Assembly: GCA_947503525.1 (NCBI GenBank)
Contig: CANNEA010000003.1
Span: 248,001 to 312,000, forward strand
Source of the DNA: an uncultured Carboxylicivirga sp.
Lineage (GTDB): Bacteria; Bacteroidota; Bacteroidia; Bacteroidales; Marinilabiliaceae
Direction: 5' to 3'
Length of the DNA stretch: 64,000 nucleotides
Shown: positions 51,429-60,700 of the stretch, in pieces
Position numbering within the stretch: the first letter of the stretch is position 1
Layout: the number at the start of each line of letters is the position of its first letter
Position numbers and translations under genes: made by a program
The notes under the pieces: model-generated
The model's database searches: none
What the model was told of the DNA's origin: nothing
Seen by the model: only the letters and a program-made list of their open reading frames with translations

Positions 51429-53636
51429 CTATTCTTTACCTTTTCTCCAACTTTCTTTATTGAGCAGATCTCCGGATTTTGTATAATATTTCCATTTTCC
51501 ATGGCGAAGGCCATTTTTATATTTTCCTTCGATTTTAATTTGCCCATTTCGGTAGTAATACAAAGCTTCGCCGTCCAATAGTCCATCATCCAGATAAAGG
51601 ATTGCTTTTTTTCTGCCATTGCTGTAGAATTCCTTATAATCGCCATCTAATACATCGTCGTCAAAGTTAACTTCAGCTTTTACGGTATGTTCATCATTAT
51701 CGAAATAAAATATGGCCATTCCATCTACTTCGCCATCATCATATTGAATAGCTGCCTTTATGTTTTCAGAAGTATAATACGATCTCCATAAATTATGGGG
51801 TAAACTATCTCTCATTTCACCTTCGTGAACCATGACACTGTCCTGAATACGATCCGGATGTGTTACCCAATAATTAATGTGTCCTTCTCCCCAGGGAAAG
51901 GTATCATCCAGACGTAGTTTAAATTGTAATTCACGATATTCATCAATGTAAAGTTCTTCAGCAGCACTTTGCATTTTTTCAAGTTCTTCATAAAGAAGGG
52001 CATTCTCATCATGTTTTGCCAGCAGAATGGTTTCAAAGGTTTGTCCATTGGTTTTGAGCTGCCATCCTATATTAGCGAAATTAATGAGTAAATTTTTATT
52101 TTTTCTTAGGCTAAGCTGAGTTTGCTTATCACTGTAATAGTACAAATGTTGATAAATTTTTGGCATTTGAACGAATAGTGAGAAATTACTTTCATCGTCA
52201 AACTCTTCAATAAATGACTTAAAAGAAGGAGTTCGGGCTATTGTATTGCCTACCAAATAATCATCAATTAATCCCATTAAAGAGTTAACGGAATTTGAGA
52301 ACACCACATAGTTATCGATGTAGGTAAAATATGGTTTTTCCATTCCTTCCATCATACCTCCAAAGAACATTTTAAAAAAGCCTTTCATCTGAAGTAGATG
52401 GATTTGGTGATTTCTATAATCTATTTGATCAAATCTAACAGGAGTTCGTTTCTTAATATGTTTTAACAAAATTGACATTTTCTCTTTGGCCAAATCGATG
52501 TCGCTTGTTTTGATAAGAAATAAGGCATCTAATTCACGAGCATTAGATTGGGGATGTTGTTTGGCTAGTACAAACTCACCATCTACCCACGAAAAAAGAA
52601 TATCTTCAAATTCTAATCCAAGCCACTTTTCTGCTGTACTAAGTCCATTCATGTAATCCTCATATACATTCGGAGCCACTTGCTTGTATTGTTGTTTCAA
52701 GTCATCATAAAATAGTTGAAAGTTGGCTGTGTTGATGGATATGAAAAATGCCGTTTGTGAAGGAAGTATATTATGGGCTTCCAGTTTTCCGCTTTCAGCC
52801 TTGACCAAAGCATCAACAATAGAAGGAACCGTATCGTAATAGTTGGTATGACCCGTAAGCCTTATGTTTTTGTCCTTCAGATCGGCATGCAGAGCTGAGA
52901 ACGCAACGATTTGACTAGCGTCATAGACGGCATCTTTTAAATCGGGAGCAAAGCATCCGGCAAAGTCATCAATTTTGTGAAAGTTAAAATAGAAATTAAG
53001 CATTCCACTAATTGATTCCTGCTGAACATCGATAAATTTCTTGTCATTAAACCAATGATTGTTTTGAATGGCTTCAATGGATTGGTTAATTAATTTTGCA
53101 GAAAGGGATCCAATAAGTAGGTTTTCGTGAATACATAAATGAATAACATCTTCTGGCTTATCGTACTGAAGTTGGTAAACTGAAATACTGTCAATTTTTC
53201 GCTCATCCAATTTGTAATCGAATACGCCCGCCAATTGAGGTAGAAAGGATAGTTTTCCATATTTTCCAATGTCTACAGCAAAGACGGTTTCAAAATTTGT
53301 ATCTCCCAGCATTTGAACAGATAATGCTAAAGGACGATCTTTAAATATGTTGCGAATTAGAGCATTTTCAAGCATTAATGAATCAAAAGTCATCATGTTT
53401 GCTTCATATTCTTCAAAGTAATCGCCTTCAATTATACTTTCCCATAAGGCACTTTTTTTGACTTCTTGCCAGGCTGAAGTCAGGTTTTCGGTTTCAATAA
53501 CCATGACCGATTCAGAATGCATGGCTTGAATAGGTAGCATTTTTTCTACTCGAACAAACTGTAGATATACAAAAAAAGCAATGCCGGATAAAGCTATTAA
53601 TGCTATGGGAATTAATATATATTTAAGGACTTTCAT
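51429..53636 (-). CDS. DUF3352-like protein with C-terminal MORN repeats
   Basis: A 735-residue protein with one N-terminal helix (ILIPIALIALSGIAFFVYL), which anchors it in the membrane or serves as signal. The large middle part, about 40-560, resembles DUF3352-type periplasmic proteins (ESVMVIETENLTSAWQEVKK, QTAFFISINTANFQLFYDDL). The last 110 residues are MORN-type repeats of the YwqK kind: GEVDGMAIFYFDNDE, DGDYKEFYSNGRKKAILYL, DGEALYYYRNGQIKIEG, HGKWKYYTKSGDLL. MORN repeats often mediate membrane or protein contact. No enzyme motif is visible and function is unknown. It stands alone on the minus strand. Confidence 0.82.
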   Translation of the reverse strand: MKVLKYILIPIALIALSGIAFFVYLQFVRVEKMLPIQAMHSESVMVIETENLTSAWQEVKKSALWESIIEGDYFEEYEANMMTFDSLMLENALIRNIFKDRPLALSVQMLGDTNFETVFAVDIGKYGKLSFLPQLAGVFDYKLDERKIDSISVYQLQYDKPEDVIHLCIHENLLIGSLSAKLINQSIEAIQNNHWFNDKKFIDVQQESISGMLNFYFNFHKIDDFAGCFAPDLKDAVYDASQIVAFSALHADLKDKNIRLTGHTNYYDTVPSIVDALVKAESGKLEAHNILPSQTAFFISINTANFQLFYDDLKQQYKQVAPNVYEDYMNGLSTAEKWLGLEFEDILFSWVDGEFVLAKQHPQSNARELDALFLIKTSDIDLAKEKMSILLKHIKKRTPVRFDQIDYRNHQIHLLQMKGFFKMFFGGMMEGMEKPYFTYIDNYVVFSNSVNSLMGLIDDYLVGNTIARTPSFKSFIEEFDDESNFSLFVQMPKIYQHLYYYSDKQTQLSLRKNKNLLINFANIGWQLKTNGQTFETILLAKHDENALLYEELEKMQSAAEELYIDEYRELQFKLRLDDTFPWGEGHINYWVTHPDRIQDSVMVHEGEMRDSLPHNLWRSYYTSENIKAAIQYDDGEVDGMAIFYFDNDEHTVKAEVNFDDDVLDGDYKEFYSNGRKKAILYLDDGLLDGEALYYYRNGQIKIEGKYKNGLRHGKWKYYTKSGDLLNKESWRKGKE

Positions 53637-53806
53637 AGATGTGGTGTGTAGAATTAGTTCACTAAATAAATGATTTTTTTCTATAAAGCCTTAGTTCATT
53701 TGATCAGTATTATAATTTAGAATGAATCGGTATAAAACATGGATTTAATATATAGATTCCAACTGATAATAAGTATAGAAAAGCCTTGAATAATTATTGA
53801 GATCAC

Positions 53807-53834
53807 AAAAAAACCACTTTGCGTATGAAAGTGG
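53807..53834 (-). terminator. Minus-strand terminator after asnA
   Basis: CCACTTT (53814-53820) pairs with AAAGTGG (53828-53834); the minus strand continues with seven Ts. Confidence 0.85.
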
Positions 53835-53860
53835 CTGCAGTATAATTTTGGTGCGATTTT

Positions 53861-54898
53861 TTATACAAGGATAATCTTATTGTCAGCACATTCTTTTAGC
53901 ATATCTTCCGGCCAGATACTAGCCTGAATTTCTCCAATGTGTGCTTTTCTTAGAAAGAACATGCATAATCGTGATTGCCCAATTCCTCCTCCAATAGATA
54001 AGGGTAAAGATCCTTCAAGTAAACGTTTATGAAAATAGAGTTCTTTACGTTCCGGGCATCCTTCAATTTCCAATTGTTTATCCAACACCTCTGGGCTAAC
54101 ACGAATTCCCATTGATGATAATTCAAATGAGCGTTCTAAAATTGGATTCCATACTAATATATCACCATTTAATCCTTTTTGACCAGCAGATGTTTCAGTA
54201 CTCCAATCGTCATAATCTGGCGCGCGTCCATCATGTTTTTCACCACTACTCATTTTAGCTCCGATTCCAATTAAGAATACGGCGCCAAATTCTTCAGCAG
54301 CTTTGTCTTCTCTTTCTTTTGAACTTAAGTTGGGGTATTTAGCTAATAATTCTTCACTATGAATAAATGTAATATTTTCAGGAAGTATTGGTTTTATTTG
54401 TGGATAACGCTCATATACAATGAACTCGGTGCGTTTCATTACCTCATAGATTTTCGTAACAATGTGCTTCAGGAATTCTATTTTGTATTCGTCTTTTGAG
54501 ATATGTCGCTCCCAATCCCATTGATCGACATATAACGAATGGATGTTACTCAATTCTTCGTCCGGTCGAATGGCATTCATGTCTGTATACAATCCATAAC
54601 CGCATTCAATGCCGTAATCTGCCAACATCAAACGCTTCCATTTTGCCAGTGAATGTACCACTTCGGCTTGAGCATCTCCAAATTCCTTTACAGGAAAGGC
54701 AACCGGACGTTCTGTTCCGTTCAAATCGTCATTAATACCTGTTCCTTTCATAACGAATAAAGGTGCGGTAACTCGACGTAACCTTAATTCAGCTGAGAGC
54801 GAAGTTTGGAAATGATCTTTCACCACTTTGATAGCGTGTTCCGTTTGTTTTAAATCAAGATGTGGTTGGTAGTTTTTAGGAATAAATAATTTTGCCAT
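53861..54898 (-). CDS. asnA: Aspartate-ammonia ligase
   Basis: A 345-residue ammonia-dependent asparagine synthetase with a class II aminoacyl-tRNA synthetase fold. Family blocks are FIPKNYQPHLDLKQTEHAIKVVKDHFQ, LRLRRVTAPLFV, GTERPVAFPVKEF, ALAKWKR-like VHSLAKWKRLML, VDQWDWE, DYDDWSTE and the final IGGGIGQSRLCMFFL. It makes asparagine from aspartate, ammonia and ATP. Length is close to the usual 330-345. It is monocistronic with a terminator 27 bases after its stop. A near-consensus -7 TATCTTTA is on the minus strand at 54929-54936. Confidence 0.96.
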   Translation of the reverse strand: MAKLFIPKNYQPHLDLKQTEHAIKVVKDHFQTSLSAELRLRRVTAPLFVMKGTGINDDLNGTERPVAFPVKEFGDAQAEVVHSLAKWKRLMLADYGIECGYGLYTDMNAIRPDEELSNIHSLYVDQWDWERHISKDEYKIEFLKHIVTKIYEVMKRTEFIVYERYPQIKPILPENITFIHSEELLAKYPNLSSKEREDKAAEEFGAVFLIGIGAKMSSGEKHDGRAPDYDDWSTETSAGQKGLNGDILVWNPILERSFELSSMGIRVSPEVLDKQLEIEGCPERKELYFHKRLLEGSLPLSIGGGIGQSRLCMFFLRKAHIGEIQASIWPEDMLKECADNKIILV

Positions 54899-55046
54899 AA
54901 TATTTTATTGAATTAGTTAACTGAAAGATAAAGATATTAAATGCTTTGAAATAATAATGATTAATGCTTCACAAAGTATTTAATTATCGCAAATAATCCA
55001 AAATATCTTACGAATTATAAAAATCAATCATCTTCGAGTTGATGCG

Positions 55047-55076
55047 TTGTGAGTTATATTGAAAAGCGTATTTTTG
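55047..55076 (+). promoter_or_regulatory. Promoter TTG-N19-TAttTTTG of the MFS gene
   Basis: TTG (55047-55049) and TATTTTTG (55069-55076) are 19 bases apart, the standard Bacteroidota arrangement. The leader would be about 12 nt. Confidence 0.7.
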
Positions 55077-55093
55077 CGGCTTATTAAAGCCAA

Positions 55094-56275
55094 ATGATGT
55101 ACGAGGGCAATATCAACAAACTTTATCTGATAAAAGTGGCAAAATGGTTCATGTTAACCATGCCAATTCTACTGCTATTTTATCAGGATTTAGGGTTTAC
55201 TGTTGAGGAGTCATTTCAATTAAAGGCAATTTACAGTATTGCTATCGTTATTTTTGAAATCCCATCAGGATATGCTGCCGATGTTCTGGGCAGACGGCGC
55301 ACTTTGATTATTGGAAGCATATTGGGCTTTCTGGGATTTGCAATTTATTCTTTAACAAGTGGATTTTATGCCTTTCTTGCCGCGGAGTTAGTCTTGGGAA
55401 TTGGACAAAGTTTTATTAGCGGTGCTGATTCCGCCTTATTATATGATAGTTTAAAAGCCGATGGACGAGCTAAGGATTATCTCAAATATGAAGGCCGTAA
55501 TTTTTCAGTTGGCAATTTTAGCGAGGCTATTGCTGGTTTCTTAGGAGGAGCTTTAGCCGAGTTGAGTTTACGCATGCCTTTTTATTTTCAAACAGGTATC
55601 GCATTTATTGCCATTCCAGCTGCGTTTTTATTAGTTGAACCACAATTATACACTCGCACACAAAAGGCCACATGGTTGGATATCTGGAATGTGATTAAAT
55701 ACGCTATGGTTGAAAATAAGAGTCTTCGGTACAATATCATTTACTCTTCTATTATAGGATCAGCCACTTTAACAATGGCATGGGTATATCCGCTGTATCT
55801 GAAAGAAATAGGTTTTAGAGAAATACAAATTGGTTCTACCAGTACAGTTCTGAACCTTATTGTTGGTATGACTACTTTGGCTGCCTATAAAATTGAGCAG
55901 AAATTACGACCTAAATCTACCGTTATTGGAACAACAGTTGTTATTACCGGTGTTTTTATTGCTGCAGGATTGCTCCATTCTATTTATGTTTTGCCGGTTT
56001 TGGCCTTGTTTTATTTCTCACGGGGAATTGCGACTCCTGTCTTAAAAGACTATATAAATCGTATTACATCTTCTGAAATGCGTGCTACTGTTTTGTCCAT
56101 TAGAAGTTTAATAATCAGAGCCAACTTTTCTATTCTTGCTCCATTATTTGGTTATATGACTGACCGATTATCATTAAGTCAAGCTTTTGTTATAATAGGA
56201 GCGATTTTTATGGTATTGACAGGTTCAAGTATATTTCTATTTCTTCGTTCTCTTCAGAAAAATGAAAGTGTGTAA
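55094..56275 (+). CDS. MFS transporter
   Basis: A 393-residue inner-membrane transporter with about 12 helices. The family loop after helix 2 reads GYAADVLGRRRTLIIGS, a variant of GxxxDRxGRRxxL, and a related one GYMTDRLSLSQAFVIIG is in the second half. It belongs to the drug/metabolite type of small MFS proteins in Bacteroidota; substrate unknown. The start may be 55094 or the next ATG at 55097. It has its own consensus promoter, and the next gene also has a promoter, so it is probably monocistronic. Confidence 0.9.
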   Translation: MMYEGNINKLYLIKVAKWFMLTMPILLLFYQDLGFTVEESFQLKAIYSIAIVIFEIPSGYAADVLGRRRTLIIGSILGFLGFAIYSLTSGFYAFLAAELVLGIGQSFISGADSALLYDSLKADGRAKDYLKYEGRNFSVGNFSEAIAGFLGGALAELSLRMPFYFQTGIAFIAIPAAFLLVEPQLYTRTQKATWLDIWNVIKYAMVENKSLRYNIIYSSIIGSATLTMAWVYPLYLKEIGFREIQIGSTSTVLNLIVGMTTLAAYKIEQKLRPKSTVIGTTVVITGVFIAAGLLHSIYVLPVLALFYFSRGIATPVLKDYINRITSSEMRATVLSIRSLIIRANFSILAPLFGYMTDRLSLSQAFVIIGAIFMVLTGSSIFLFLRSLQKNESV

Positions 56276-56305
56276 AGGTTCATTCGATATCTAATCTGGT
56301 TCACA

Positions 56306-56336
56306 TTGTCTAAACCTTGGATAATTGTTACTTTTG
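56306..56336 (+). promoter_or_regulatory. Promoter TTG-N20-TActTTTG
   Basis: TTG (56306-56308) and TACTTTTG (56329-56336) precede the ATG at 56353; the leader is about 11 nt. Confidence 0.7.
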
Positions 56337-56352
56337 AGCCAAATACTAAATA

Positions 56353-56946
56353 ATGTCAGAAGAAAAATACATCAGTACATCCATACCAGTTCCAGTAACA
56401 TTTTATCCCGATGGGAGTGATAAACCATTTTGCAATTGTAAGATGTGCGATAAGGAATTATTGAATTCTGAAGAGCCATATCTTATAGAAAAGGCCTTTG
56501 GACAAGATGTCAAAACAGGGGAACGAACCGTAGTTTTTGAACTGGCTTATTGTATGGCTTGTCTGCAGGAAGTACATGCCACTCTTTCGGAAGAATCAAA
56601 AGAAAAGATTCAAATCTACTTTGTAGAAAATACGGATTTAGAAAAGCGTGATGCTGAACTTAAAAAGTATGAGTTATTCGATGCTGATATTTGGTTGCAC
56701 AGTTGTATTGTAAAAAATAAATCCATCGATGATGTTAAGGAGTTTCAAATCTATGCATTGTGCCATGGAGAAGATTTACTCTTTCATCATGCTCCATATA
56801 TGGTTTGTGGTGAGGCAGTGGATGAGATAGCAGATTTATTGTCGAATAAAAGTTTGGATATACTTAATGATTTGATGGCCGATATTATTGATTTGCCACC
56901 TGAGTATAGTGAATTATTTAAAACCCGAACACCAATATTAATTTAG
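56353..56946 (+). CDS. Conserved cytoplasmic protein with Cys clusters, function unknown
   Basis: A 197-residue soluble protein. Two Cys clusters may bind zinc: CNCKMC at 27-32 and CMAC near 67-70, about 35 residues apart. Single Cys also occur later (HSCIVKNKS, ALCHGED, MVCGEAVDE). The rest is acidic, with no catalytic motif known to me. It sits between an MFS gene and an RsmI-like methylase, with its own promoter, and 46 bases precede the methylase gene, so the two may be cotranscribed. I do not recognise the family. Confidence 0.75.
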   Translation: MSEEKYISTSIPVPVTFYPDGSDKPFCNCKMCDKELLNSEEPYLIEKAFGQDVKTGERTVVFELAYCMACLQEVHATLSEESKEKIQIYFVENTDLEKRDAELKKYELFDADIWLHSCIVKNKSIDDVKEFQIYALCHGEDLLFHHAPYMVCGEAVDEIADLLSNKSLDILNDLMADIIDLPPEYSELFKTRTPILI

Positions 56947-56992
56947 CGAATGCTTTGCTAATTGCAGTCATTAATCATTTTTCAATATTATT

Positions 56993-57697
56993 ATGAAAGG
57001 TCAGCTTTATTTAATTCCTAATACTTTAGGAGAGAGTCCGATAGAACGTAATTTGCCAAATGAAACCATTGCGCTTATAAAATCCATTAAGTATTATGTG
57101 GTAGAGAATATCAGGTCTGCTCGTCGTTTCTTAAAGAAGGTTGACAAGGCTATTGAAATAGATGATTTGACATTTTTTGTGTTAGACAAACATACTAAGG
57201 CAAATGATATCCCTTCCTTTCTAAAACCTCTTAGCAATGGCATTAATATGGGAATGTTATCTGAGGCCGGATGTCCGGGAGTGGCTGATCCCGGGGCTGA
57301 AATAGCTAAACTGGCTCATGAGAAAAATATAAGGGTGATTCCACTTGTTGGACCATCTTCTATTTTGTTGTCAGTTATGGCCTCAGGTTTGAATGGCCAG
57401 AGTTTTGCTTTTCATGGCTATTTACCGGTGAAGAAAGGAGAGGCACCTAAGGCAATTAAGGCTTTAGAAGAAAGATCAAGAAGGGAGAATCAAACACAAT
57501 TATTTATTGAAGCCCCGTATCGTAATGCAAGTATGCTTCAACATATAGTACAAACTTGTGGTCCTAAAACCCGATTGTGTATTGCATGTGATATTACTCT
57601 GGAAACAGAATATATTGTAACTAAAACAATAGCTCAGTGGAAGGGTAAATTGCCGGATATTAATAAACGACCAGCAATTTTTCTTTTGTTGGCTTAA
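56993..57697 (+). CDS. SAM-dependent methyltransferase, RsmI-like paralogue
   Basis: A 234-residue tetrapyrrole-methylase-fold enzyme. SAM-binding marks are LYLIPNTLGES, MGMLSEAGCPGVADPGAEIAKLAHE, IPLVGPSSILLSVMASG and the late LCIACDITLETE. True RsmI has the sequence VPTPIGNLxD at the start and an EDTR motif; here they are IPNTLGESPI and VVENIRSARRFL. It therefore seems a paralogue whose rRNA or other target is unknown, common in Bacteroidota next to genuine RsmI elsewhere. It ends before a bidirectional terminator. Confidence 0.88.
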   Translation: MKGQLYLIPNTLGESPIERNLPNETIALIKSIKYYVVENIRSARRFLKKVDKAIEIDDLTFFVLDKHTKANDIPSFLKPLSNGINMGMLSEAGCPGVADPGAEIAKLAHEKNIRVIPLVGPSSILLSVMASGLNGQSFAFHGYLPVKKGEAPKAIKALEERSRRENQTQLFIEAPYRNASMLQHIVQTCGPKTRLCIACDITLETEYIVTKTIAQWKGKLPDINKRPAIFLLLA

Positions 57698-57711
57698 GGT
57701 ATAAAAGCAAC

Positions 57712-57745
57712 AAAAAAGGCACTTTAGTTTTAAAGTGCCTTTTTT
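57712..57745. terminator. Bidirectional terminator
   Basis: AAAAAAGGCACTTTA (57712-57726) and TAAAGTGCCTTTTTT (57731-57745) form a 15-bp stem serving both convergent genes. Confidence 0.92.
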
Positions 57746-57763
57746 GTTACCATTTAAATTGAT

Positions 57764-60700
57764 TTAATTAAATCGACTTAAGAAGCGTTTTTTCTTGCTT
57801 TCCGGAGCCATAATAAAGGTAAATGACTTTTCACCTATTCCTACCTTCTGTTTCCTTTCATCGGCCTTTAAGGCTTGCACAATAGTGTTATATTCTTTAT
57901 TGGAGGATAGAGTTTGCATCATTCCATTTTTATATGTGAAATAAACCCAATTGTCGGCATCAAATTCGATATACATATCCAATGAATTACCACTTCGTTT
58001 ACGAACAATCTCCGCTTGTACTTTAGCCTTTTTGTTTACAATGAATTGCTTAAGGTAAGCTAGTTCGGCTTCTCCGTCAGCTACATAAGCCCGTTTTTTA
58101 GAATCCCATTCAAAGTCAATGTTATTGAATAGCAATAAGTGTTGTAATTCTATTGGTAGTGCCTCGCTTGCTCCGGTTCGATTTCTTTCACCTTCAATCT
58201 TTATAGCTTTTTTATGACCTATCCATTCAGCCATTCGTTTTGTGTAAGTTTCTTTGGATAACTTGGCATCCGAAGCACCTGAATTAATAATACTCGTGTA
58301 CAATAAATCTAATGCTTCGTTATTAAAGAAGAAATCAACACCTAGCATTGATGATGTTGTAATGATATTGTCATCTCTTTGATCAAGAAGAGTACCAACA
58401 GAGCTAAGTTTAACCTGTCCTAAATCCACACCCATATCAAAAACACCTTCTGCCTGTATATTGCAGTCGGATTCCTGGAAGCGTATGATCTTACCAATCG
58501 AATCCGGATTGGCATGCTTCTGTTCAGAGGCAATATCGAAGGAATTATTGGCTTCGTTGTAAATTAAATAGCCTTCACCGGTTAACATCGGTATGTCACT
58601 ATAATCTTCTCTATCTTCTAGAAATGAACTATACACATGGGTGCTATCCTTGGTAATAAAGAAATCCTTATAAATTTTATTGTATTCAAAATTCTCAGTC
58701 TCTTCATTTATAGGAATACGCACATTGTTTGGATCCATTCGGGAGTCAAATCTAATGTAGGTCTGAGGTCCTCTTGGACACCTGTGAAGCATTTGTGCAC
58801 CACCATCAAATGCAAGCTCTTTATATAAGGCTTCTAATTTTACTTTTCCTTTATAGGCAAAATGTTTATTGAATGTAAACAAATCTTTCTCGGTTATATT
58901 TCCTTCAGCCTCAGTTTGCCCTTCTTTGTTAAGCTCAATTTGATGCATATCAAGCGTCAACTTTTTACCTTCGCCATTGAAATAATCATATTTACCATAT
59001 CCATTATACGAATATTTACCTAGTACATTAATACGTGAATCATATAGCACGTGCATAAAAGAGGTGTCTTTTTGAAGTAGAACCTTAACGCTATCTAAAG
59101 GATCAATTGCCGCATCTTCACGTATAGTTACAAATCCATCATTTAACATCAGGTTGGCATCACCAACGTCAATTTGTTTTACTTCTTCAGCATAAATGGT
59201 TTTAAACTCTACATCGTATCTGGCCATTGGTACATAAAAGGACAAGGAATCTTGTCGACGGTGAGTTGAAATAAATCGGTTTCCTTTCGAACCACGTGCT
59301 CCCATGTAAATGTCGTTTTTGTCCATGTCCCACGAGAATTCACTTATATACGAGATGTATCTGTTGTCGGTAAAATCAACCCGGCTACCACCCGAACGTG
59401 AAGAGAATGTTCCTTGTCTGGTCTCAAAATCGATATTCGCAATTAGGTTGGTCGTCGAGAAACTCACACCTTCCATGTCGGCACCAACTAAATTAAAGTT
59501 AGCAGAGTCAGCCACAACGGTATGATCGCTGAAATCCATTTCTTTAGAAACCAAATTAGCATGATTCATGAAGAATGTTCCTCTTCCGGTCACGCCATAG
59601 GGAGTTAACTTTATTTTGCCTTTTAATTCAGCTTCTTTGCTAAACATTGTAAAGTTTTCTTCCTGGCTTTGAGCATGTAATTCCTCCTTTTCAGGCAGGT
59701 AATCAATGGCGATGTAGTTGGCTTGTACATCAGGATATTTAGTTCCTTCAATACGTTTATCCACTGTGAATTTGTGAGCCTGACCAATGGTTTGATTTGG
59801 TTTAAATGTAAACTCTTCGGAATGTGAGGTTGATGTCTCATAATGGAGTACACCATTACCTTTAAGACCGGCATTACTTAAGTCAATTGTACTGGTAAAA
59901 TTGGCTTTTTCATCATATATCGGATAACCCTCTTCCGGGGTAGTTCGCTTAAACCCTAGAGAGTAATCCGGACGAATGGTTAAGTTTTCGCGGAATGTTG
60001 GAAAAATATTGGATTCAAATACTCCTCCGAAATTAAAATTCCCCCTGCTCAAAGTGTTTATACTATCCATCTCAAATGGATCCAGAGTAAAAAAGAATTC
60101 ATCTTTTGCATATACGCCATTTTGAATGTCTTTGCGATCGAAGTATACATATGATTCGATAGCACTATTCAGAATTGGAAAGTGAGCGTTTCTCTTAGCT
60201 CCGGATTTATTGTCAGCTTCATCGATTTGAAGATAACCCGAAAGTTGTGCGATGGTATTATCTACTGTTTTTAATAATGGTTGTCCAAAGTAATCTGCTT
60301 CACCTGATTGCACCTTCATTCGCAAGGAATCAATATTACTCATGTCAATTCGGAAATCTTCGTAGGAAAACTTAAAGCCGTTTCCGAAAAGATTCAACAT
60401 ACCTGCGTTTATAGTTCCATTAAAAATAAAATTGCGATTCTCTTTAAGAATGATTTCTTTATTGCGAGGAAAAAAGACTACGTTTTGATGATCGCAAATA
60501 GAAATAGATTCAACACCATTTAGGTTCAAATCGTAGTTCTTAAGGTCAAGACGAGCATTGGTAATTTCCCCGGGTGTAAGAGAGTTAAAACGGATAACAT
60601 CAAAATCCTTTTTACCTATTCTGAAAAGCAGATAGTCGCGAAGACGTTGACGTATGGTTATTTCATCTGTATTAACGTTATATCCGATAAATCCATAAAA

